Of a stretch of 45,656 nucleotides of DNA, positions 41,725 through 45,656 are shown piece by piece. The translations under genes were made by a program, and so were the position numbers. The notes under the pieces are model-generated. The model was given only the letters and a program-made list of their open reading frames with translations, was not told the DNA's origin and ran no database searches. The stretch lies in the NCBI GenBank assembly GCA_015068165.1, contig SVKZ01000004.1, positions 1 to 45,656 of the forward strand, written 5' to 3'. Each line of letters starts with the position of its first letter. Position 1 is the first letter of the stretch. This stretch comes from Oscillospiraceae bacterium. GTDB lineage: Bacteria > Bacillota > Clostridia > Oscillospirales > Oscillospiraceae.

Positions 41725-42921
41725 TTATGATGGCTGTTTGCCGGCTTTTTTTAAGCTGTTTAATATAATTAATCCGACAACTAATATGATGGGGAACAAT
41801 GTCGCAACAAAGAGTCCTGTTTTAAGGTCACCACCTGCCATTTCGGAAAGATTTCCTACCAAAGTAGGACCTGCTGTAGCGCCTAAATCACCGGCTAAGG
41901 CCAAAAATGCGAACATTGCCGTTCCGCCCCGGGGGCATTGCTGGGCGGAGATGCTTACAGAGCCCGGCCACATAATACCAACAGCCAAACCGCAAAGGGC
42001 ACAGCCTGCAAGACCCAAAATCGGCAATGTGGACAGGGAAGCCAACAAATAGCAACCAACGCACATAATTCCGCAGAAAAGCATAACCTTGGTCAAATCC
42101 AGTTTTTCGCTGAATTTTCCGTGGAGCATACGGGTCAAACCCATAAACATTGCAAACAGACAGGGACCTGCTAAATCACCAACGGTTTTGGATACACCGA
42201 TGGCAGCTTCGGTAAATGCCGATGCCCATTGCGTCATCGTTGCTTCCGATGCGCCGGAACATACCATAAGCAGGATCATCAGCCAGAAGATAGGCGTTTT
42301 CAGCAACCCGCGAACACCCATACCCTCACCGTCCTCGATCAATCGCTCGATAGGGCAGTTAATGAAATTAATGGTGTTGTACAACGGGACCAGCGCCCAA
42401 ATGAAAGTCAGTATTTTCCAATTCTCTATACCGAATGCCGCAAAAAAGAGGGTAGAGCCTAAAATGACACCCATTGCGCCCCAGCAGTAGAAGGAATGGA
42501 GCATACTCATCGTTCCGTCTTTGTTTTCAAAGGGACAGGCTTCAACGATGGGGCTTACCAAAACTTCGATCAGACCGCTTCCCATTGCATAAAGCACTAC
42601 GGAAATTAAAATACCGATAAAGGGCACAGGGAGAATATCCGGTAAAATTGCCATCAGGATCAGACCGAAGGCCGATAATACCTGAGATGCTAAAACGCAG
42701 GTGCGATAGCCGATCTTGTCGGCGTATTTGGTGGCGGCAAGGTCCACGAGCAATTGCGTCAAATAAAACACCAGGGGAATGATTGCGATTTTATCAAGGG
42801 TAATTCCGTATGTATTTTTGAAGGTTAAAAATAACAAGGGGGTAAAATTTGCGGAAATGGATTGCGTAACAAATCCGAGCTCGCAGGCAAAAAGTGTCTT
42901 TTTGTAATTCTTTTGTTTCAT
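41725..42921 (-). CDS. MFS transporter
   Basis: A 398-residue polytopic membrane protein with about 12 hydrophobic segments. Recognisable parts are an amphipathic start (KQKNYKKTLFACELGFVTQS), the short loop DLAATKYADKIGYRTC, which corresponds to the MFS motif between segments 2 and 3, and a long central loop (PIERLIEDGEG). The ATG at 42921 is preferred over a TTG at 42939 because AAGGGA lies between them. Substrate cannot be inferred. Monocistronic. Confidence 0.85.
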   Translation of the reverse strand: MKQKNYKKTLFACELGFVTQSISANFTPLLFLTFKNTYGITLDKIAIIPLVFYLTQLLVDLAATKYADKIGYRTCVLASQVLSAFGLILMAILPDILPVPFIGILISVVLYAMGSGLIEVLVSPIVEACPFENKDGTMSMLHSFYCWGAMGVILGSTLFFAAFGIENWKILTFIWALVPLYNTINFINCPIERLIEDGEGMGVRGLLKTPIFWLMILLMVCSGASEATMTQWASAFTEAAIGVSKTVGDLAGPCLFAMFMGLTRMLHGKFSEKLDLTKVMLFCGIMCVGCYLLASLSTLPILGLAGCALCGLAVGIMWPGSVSISAQQCPRGGTAMFAFLALAGDLGATAGPTLVGNLSEMAGGDLKTGLFVATLFPIILVVGLIILNSLKKAGKQPS

Positions 42922-42964
42922 AATCGGGTATCCCTTCAAGCATAGGCAAGATTCTCTTTATTTC

Positions 42965-42993
42965 ATTATAATACAATAACAAGCCAAAATAAA
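42965..42993 (-). promoter_or_regulatory. Promoter of the MFS gene
   Basis: Minus strand: TTTATT (42993-42988), 17-base spacer, TATAAT (42970-42965). The -35 is weak. Confidence 0.6.
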
Positions 42994-43046
42994 GATAGGG
43001 AAGCACTAAATTTAAGAGGTATTTACTGCTTTGCTGTTTTGACAGA

Positions 43047-43108
43047 GAGGACGGATTCGCTTCGCTGCGGCGAAGCCACGGCTATCGAAGCAGGGGAGGA
43101 CGGATTCG
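43047..43108 (-). repeat. Two truncated copies of the tRNA-Tyr 3' end
   Basis: 13 bases at 43047-43059 and 16 bases at 43093-43108 are identical to the acceptor/T-arm end of tRNA-Tyr (43365-43380). Both stop exactly at GGATTCG, in the T-loop. The first is followed by a hairpin, 43059-43065/43070-43076. Confidence 0.7.
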
Positions 43109-43326
43109 TTTGCATTTTCATTTCTGCTTGGAGAGGGGAATGTGAGACATATGGTTATAATGAAGTATCGGCTGATGCCGATGTGATGTTATGCCGTTGG
43201 CATAGTGATGTTTTTGCTTTGCAAAAGTGAAGTCAAGTGCGCGGAAACACTTGCGAAGCAAACATCACTGCACAGCAACATCACGGGGCGAAGCGCAACA
43301 TCACGCGCCGAAAGGCGCACATAGTT
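43109..43326. repeat. Palindromic mini-hairpin array
   Basis: No gene. GTGATGTT stands at 43183 and 43205 on the left, AACATCAC at 43261, 43277 and 43297 on the right. Between them are small hairpins: 43167-43172/43177-43182, 43190-43195/43199-43204, 43212-43217/43221-43226, 43235-43239/43248-43252 and 43305-43309/43314-43318. The layout copies that of the element at 17867-18009, but with different sequence. Confidence 0.6.
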
Positions 43327-43359
43327 GAAAACACCGCTTGCATTGCAAGCGGTGTTTTC
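43327..43359 (-). terminator. Intrinsic terminator of the tRNA-Thr/tRNA-Tyr unit
   Basis: A perfect 15-bp stem (43345-43359 with 43327-43341, loop AAT on the minus strand), starting right after the CCA of tRNA-Tyr and ending in TTTTC. Confidence 0.85.
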
Positions 43360-43444
43360 TGGTGGGGGAGGACGGATTCGAACCATCGAAGCGATACGCA
43401 GCAGATTTACAGTCTGTCCCCTTTGGCCACTCGGGAACTCCCCC
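43360..43444 (-). tRNA. tRNA-Tyr (GTA)
   Basis: 85 nt including an encoded CCA. Acceptor GGGGGAG pairs with CTCCCCC, anticodon GTA in ACTGTAAAT, a long class II variable arm and the T-loop GTTCGAATCC, all as expected for tRNA-Tyr. Probably co-transcribed with the upstream tRNA-Thr. Confidence 0.96.
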
Positions 43445-43485
43445 ATATTAAGTTGATCGTTTGAGCGTTACGACCACAGCCTGTC

Positions 43486-43506
43486 TGGAGCCGGCAGACG
43501 GACTCG
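43486..43506 (-). repeat. Truncated copy of the tRNA-Thr 3' end
   Basis: A 21-base exact duplicate of the last part of tRNA-Thr, including its CCA (43597-43617), between the two tRNA genes. It breaks at the same T-loop position as the tRNA-Tyr copies. Confidence 0.75.
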
Positions 43507-43596
43507 TTTAATCAAGGTTCGGCTCGGTCAAGCCCTCGCCGGCAACGCTCATCCGCGTTGCATTTGATTGTTCAAGTCTTGCGGTAGCAGTCTGAA

Positions 43597-43672
43597 TGGA
43601 GCCGGCAGACGGACTCGAACCCCCGACCTGCTGATTACAAATCAGCTGCTCTACCGACTGAGCTATGCCGGC
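43597..43672 (-). tRNA. tRNA-Thr (TGT)
   Basis: 76 nt with encoded CCA. Acceptor GCCGGCA pairs with TGCCGGC, anticodon TGT in GATTTGTAATC, T-loop GGTTCGAGTCC. Reads ACA codons. A perfect sigma-A promoter lies about 20 bases upstream on the minus strand. Confidence 0.96.
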
Positions 43673-43692
43673 AGCTCAAACAGAACACGCTT

Positions 43693-43721
43693 ATTATAGC
43701 CATCACGACCTCGTTTGTCAA
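43693..43721 (-). promoter_or_regulatory. Consensus sigma-A promoter of the tRNA unit
   Basis: Minus strand: TTGACA (43721-43716), 17-base spacer, TATAAT (43698-43693). Exact consensus. Confidence 0.93.
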
Positions 43722-43834
43722 GTACTATTTTCTTAAAATGGCGGTTATTTTGCCGTGTTTTTTCCAAAATACAGTAAGCCGCACCTTTGGGCGTTTTTAT
43801 ATGCACATATTCATAAAAAACTTAAAACTAACTA

Positions 43835-43862
43835 TTGTTTTATGATGAAAATATGTTATAAT
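43835..43862 (+). promoter_or_regulatory. Promoter upstream of the decayed gene and the SorE-like gene
   Basis: TTGTTT (43835-43840), 16-base spacer, TATAAT (43857-43862). Confidence 0.7.
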
Positions 43863-43904
43863 ATATATGCAATATTTTAGGTTTGTTATAGGAGGCCAAA
43901 AACC

Positions 43905-44140
43905 ATATCTCATTTCGCTCCAAAGGATTTGGGCGTGTTATTTATGAGCGTGGATATGGCACAACGAGCCGCGATCGCAAAAGCAAACATACATAACTGC
44001 TCCGTTGGTTATGGCCATCTTGCCGGTGCTGCCGTGGCTTTGATAAGGGCACTGCTGAGGCACTGTATAAAGAGGGCGTAAAGACGGTGCTGGCAACACA
44101 CCCGGAAGAGCTTGGCTATCCGGGCGATGGAAGCCCCTAA
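43905..44140 (+). pseudogene. Decayed gene remnant upstream of the SorE-like gene
   Basis: An intact SD (ATAGGAGGCC) is followed by a coding-like stretch without a normal start: it begins with ATA at 43905 (then SHFAPKDLGVLFMSVDMAQ), runs in one frame to about 44030-44045, then continues protein-like in another frame (KGTAEALYKEGVKTVLATHP to a stop at 44138). The simplest reading is a gene reduced by internal deletion with a frameshift and a lost start. I could not assign a family. It lies where a partner of the SorE-like gene would be expected, after the same promoter. Confidence 0.5.
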
Positions 44141-44220
44141 ATTTGCGATTCTCATTGAAGCAACCTGGAAACTCATAAAACACGAAAACAGTAAATTATT
44201 TATATATGGAGGAATTAACT

Positions 44221-45480
44221 ATGAATACCAAAGCTGTTCGTATCCACGGCAAAATGGACCTGCGACTGGACGATGTCCAGCTTCCCGAAATCGGCCCTGA
44301 CGGGGTCCGTGTCCGGATTGTTTCCGACAGTATATGCATGTCCAGCTACAAGGCTGCTGTTGAAGGTGGCGACCACAAGCGCGTTCCCGATCGTTGCGAC
44401 CTGACCCCCACCGTTGTAGGCCACGAGTTCTGCGGTGATATTGTGGAGGTTGGTGAAAATTGGAAGCATAAGTATAACGTGGGCGACAAGTTTGTAATCC
44501 AGCCTGCCCACTTCCACAAGGGCTCTCAAATGGCTCCCGGCTACTCCTATGAGTTCTGCGGCGGCGACGCCCAGTACGGCAACATACCGATTGAGACTTT
44601 GTTAGAAAACTGCCTGCTGCCCTACAACTCTGATACATACTACTACGGATCCCTGGCTGAGCCTCTGAGCTGTGTTATCGGCACTTTCCACGCTATGTAC
44701 CATACCAAGGCCGGCTCTTATGTCCACGAGATGGGCATTAAGGAGGGTGGCAAGATGGCACTGCTTGCTTCCGTCGGTCCTATGGGCCTGGCTGCCATTG
44801 ACTACGCAATCCACTGCGACCGCCGTCCCAGTCTGCTGGTGGTTACGGATATTGACGAAGCACGTCTTGCCCGCGCCGCTTCCATTTACACCGTGGAGGA
44901 AGCTGCCAAGTACGGCATCGAGCTGCACTATGTCAATACCCGGATGGAAAACGCTACCGAGTACCTGCGCTCTCTTACCGGCGGCACAGGCTATGACGAT
45001 GTGGTCTGCTTTGCTCCCGTTAGACCTGTTATTGAGCAGGCGGACGATATTTTGGGCTTTGACGGCTGCCTGAACTTCTTCGCCGGTCCTACCGATAGCC
45101 AGTTTAAGGCTCCCTTCAACTGGTACAATGTCCACTATCTCTACACCCACGTAGTTGGCACCTCCGGCGGCAACACCAACGATATGCAGGAAGCCATCGA
45201 GATGATGAATGCCGGCAAGCTCAACCCCTCTGCGCTGGTTACCCACATCGGCGGCTTGAATGCTGTTATCGACACCACCTTGAATCTGCCCAAGATTCCC
45301 GGCGGCAAGAAGCTGATTTATACCCAGATCGACCTGCCGCTGACCGCTATTTCTGAGTTTGAGGAGAAGGGCAAGACCGATCCTCTCTTTGCGGAGCTGG
45401 ACCGTCTGTGCAAGGCAAACAACAACCTGTGGTGCCCCGAGGCAGAAGCCTACCTGCTGGCTAACGCAAAGCCTCTGTAA
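44221..45480 (+). CDS. Zinc-binding dehydrogenase, L-sorbose-1-phosphate reductase (SorE)-like
   Basis: A medium-chain zinc dehydrogenase that in the sor system reduces L-sorbose-1-phosphate to glucitol-6-phosphate. The 419-residue product (ATG at 44221 after GGAGGAATT; an upstream ATG at 44206 lies within the SD) has catalytic zinc ligands C39 and H68-E69 (VVGHEFCGD), a Rossmann GPMGLAAIDYA, and the SorE-type blocks LAEPLSCVIGTFHAMYH and CLNFFAGPTDSQFKAPFNWY. No other sorbose genes are nearby; the gene before it has decayed. The actual substrate could be another sugar phosphate. Confidence 0.8.
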   Translation: MNTKAVRIHGKMDLRLDDVQLPEIGPDGVRVRIVSDSICMSSYKAAVEGGDHKRVPDRCDLTPTVVGHEFCGDIVEVGENWKHKYNVGDKFVIQPAHFHKGSQMAPGYSYEFCGGDAQYGNIPIETLLENCLLPYNSDTYYYGSLAEPLSCVIGTFHAMYHTKAGSYVHEMGIKEGGKMALLASVGPMGLAAIDYAIHCDRRPSLLVVTDIDEARLARAASIYTVEEAAKYGIELHYVNTRMENATEYLRSLTGGTGYDDVVCFAPVRPVIEQADDILGFDGCLNFFAGPTDSQFKAPFNWYNVHYLYTHVVGTSGGNTNDMQEAIEMMNAGKLNPSALVTHIGGLNAVIDTTLNLPKIPGGKKLIYTQIDLPLTAISEFEEKGKTDPLFAELDRLCKANNNLWCPEAEAYLLANAKPL

Positions 45481-45536
45481 GTAAACCCAGGCTTGGGAAA
45501 AGGCTTAACAGAAACGGTTGACATTACTGAAATAAG

Positions 45537-45568
45537 AAAAAGAGCAAGTCGAAAGACTTGCTCTTTTT
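45537..45568 (+). terminator. Intrinsic terminator of the SorE-like gene
   Basis: A perfect 14-bp stem AAAAAGAGCAAGTC (45537-45550) with its complement (45555-45568), loop GAAA. Confidence 0.93.
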
Positions 45569-45620
45569 AATTGATAGTTGAGAGTTGATAGTTGACAGTT
45601 AAGGTGTCGGCAGAGCCGGA
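45569..45620. repeat. TTGAGAGTTGA-family repeat after the SorE terminator
   Basis: Third copy of the family, directly after the T-tract, ending GGTGTCGGCAGAGCCGG like the copy at 40787. The rest of the window (45621-45656) is non-coding by eye. Confidence 0.65.
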
Positions 45621-45656
45621 AAATAAAATGTAGGGGTCGATGTGGGCAGATCGGAA

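Noticed and set aside
43039..43230. 63-codon plus-strand frame beginning MTERTDS
   Set aside because: It runs through tRNA fragments and hairpins, has no SD, and its composition is unlike the neighbours.
43183..43304. CRISPR array from AACATCAC units
   Set aside because: Same reasons as above; repeat too short and the spacers are self-complementary.

Overview
The window comes from a spore-forming, fermentative member of the Clostridia, most likely an Oscillospirales/Ruminococcaceae-type gut anaerobe. This placement is inferred, not proven. The supports are a full S10-spc-alpha ribosomal gene order with the Firmicute-type zinc S14 and the KOW-domain gene between map and infA, a Spo0A with a typical Spo0A_C domain, a SpoVB/MurJ-like flippase, an acetogen-type MetV/MetF pair, TmcAL, and strong Firmicute SD sequences with TTGACA/TATAAT promoters. 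The coding sequence is moderately GC-rich.

Layout. (1) 1-14550: the 3' end of the S10 operon (rplD to rpsQ), spc (rplN to secY-adk-map) and alpha (KOW protein, infA, rpmJ, rpsM, rpsK, rpsD, rpoA, rplQ) operons, all on the plus strand and tightly spaced, except for a 371-base structured non-coding insert between rpsZ and rpsH. A terminator follows rplQ. (2) 14551-24350: prfB (without the programmed frameshift), secG, pepD, a repeat element, a minus-strand block (YwaF-like membrane protein, MOP-family flippase, tmcAL), then plus-strand ackA and pepT. (3) 24345-31061: a LysR regulator divergent from an L-lactate dehydrogenase, a DUF1292 protein and spo0A on the minus strand, then pepF and an M18 aminopeptidase. 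(4) 31112-40786: metV-metF on the minus strand; divergently a DeoR-family regulator, then a 2-oxoacid dehydrogenase operon (double-lipoyl E2, E3, fused E1 alpha/beta), a metallo-beta-lactamase-fold protein and nagB. (5) 40787-45656: an accessory stretch with MITE-like elements, an XRE repressor divergent from a small Cys-rich protein, an MFS transporter, tRNA-Tyr and tRNA-Thr with truncated tRNA 3' copies around them, a decayed gene and a SorE-like zinc dehydrogenase.

How the genes fit together. The metabolic genes surround pyruvate and acetyl units: pyruvate or another 2-oxoacid to acyl-CoA (E1-E2-E3), lactate formation (Ldh), acetate and ATP (AckA), acetate activation for tRNA modification (TmcAL) and methyl-tetrahydrofolate (MetV/MetF). 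Four peptidases (PepD, PepT, PepF, M18) point to peptide use. Three regulator-target pairs can be read from DNA: LysR/ldh share a spaced 17-base inverted repeat, DeoR and the dehydrogenase operon share TGTTAT/ATAACA half-sites, and the XRE repressor and its neighbour share an ATATGACCT repeat.

The most interesting unexplained structures are the insert in the spc operon, two palindromic 'mini-hairpin arrays' of the same architecture at unrelated sites, a repeat family that begins right after terminators, and tRNA 3' fragments that all break at the same place in the T-loop. No CRISPR array, prophage or complete IS element was seen.
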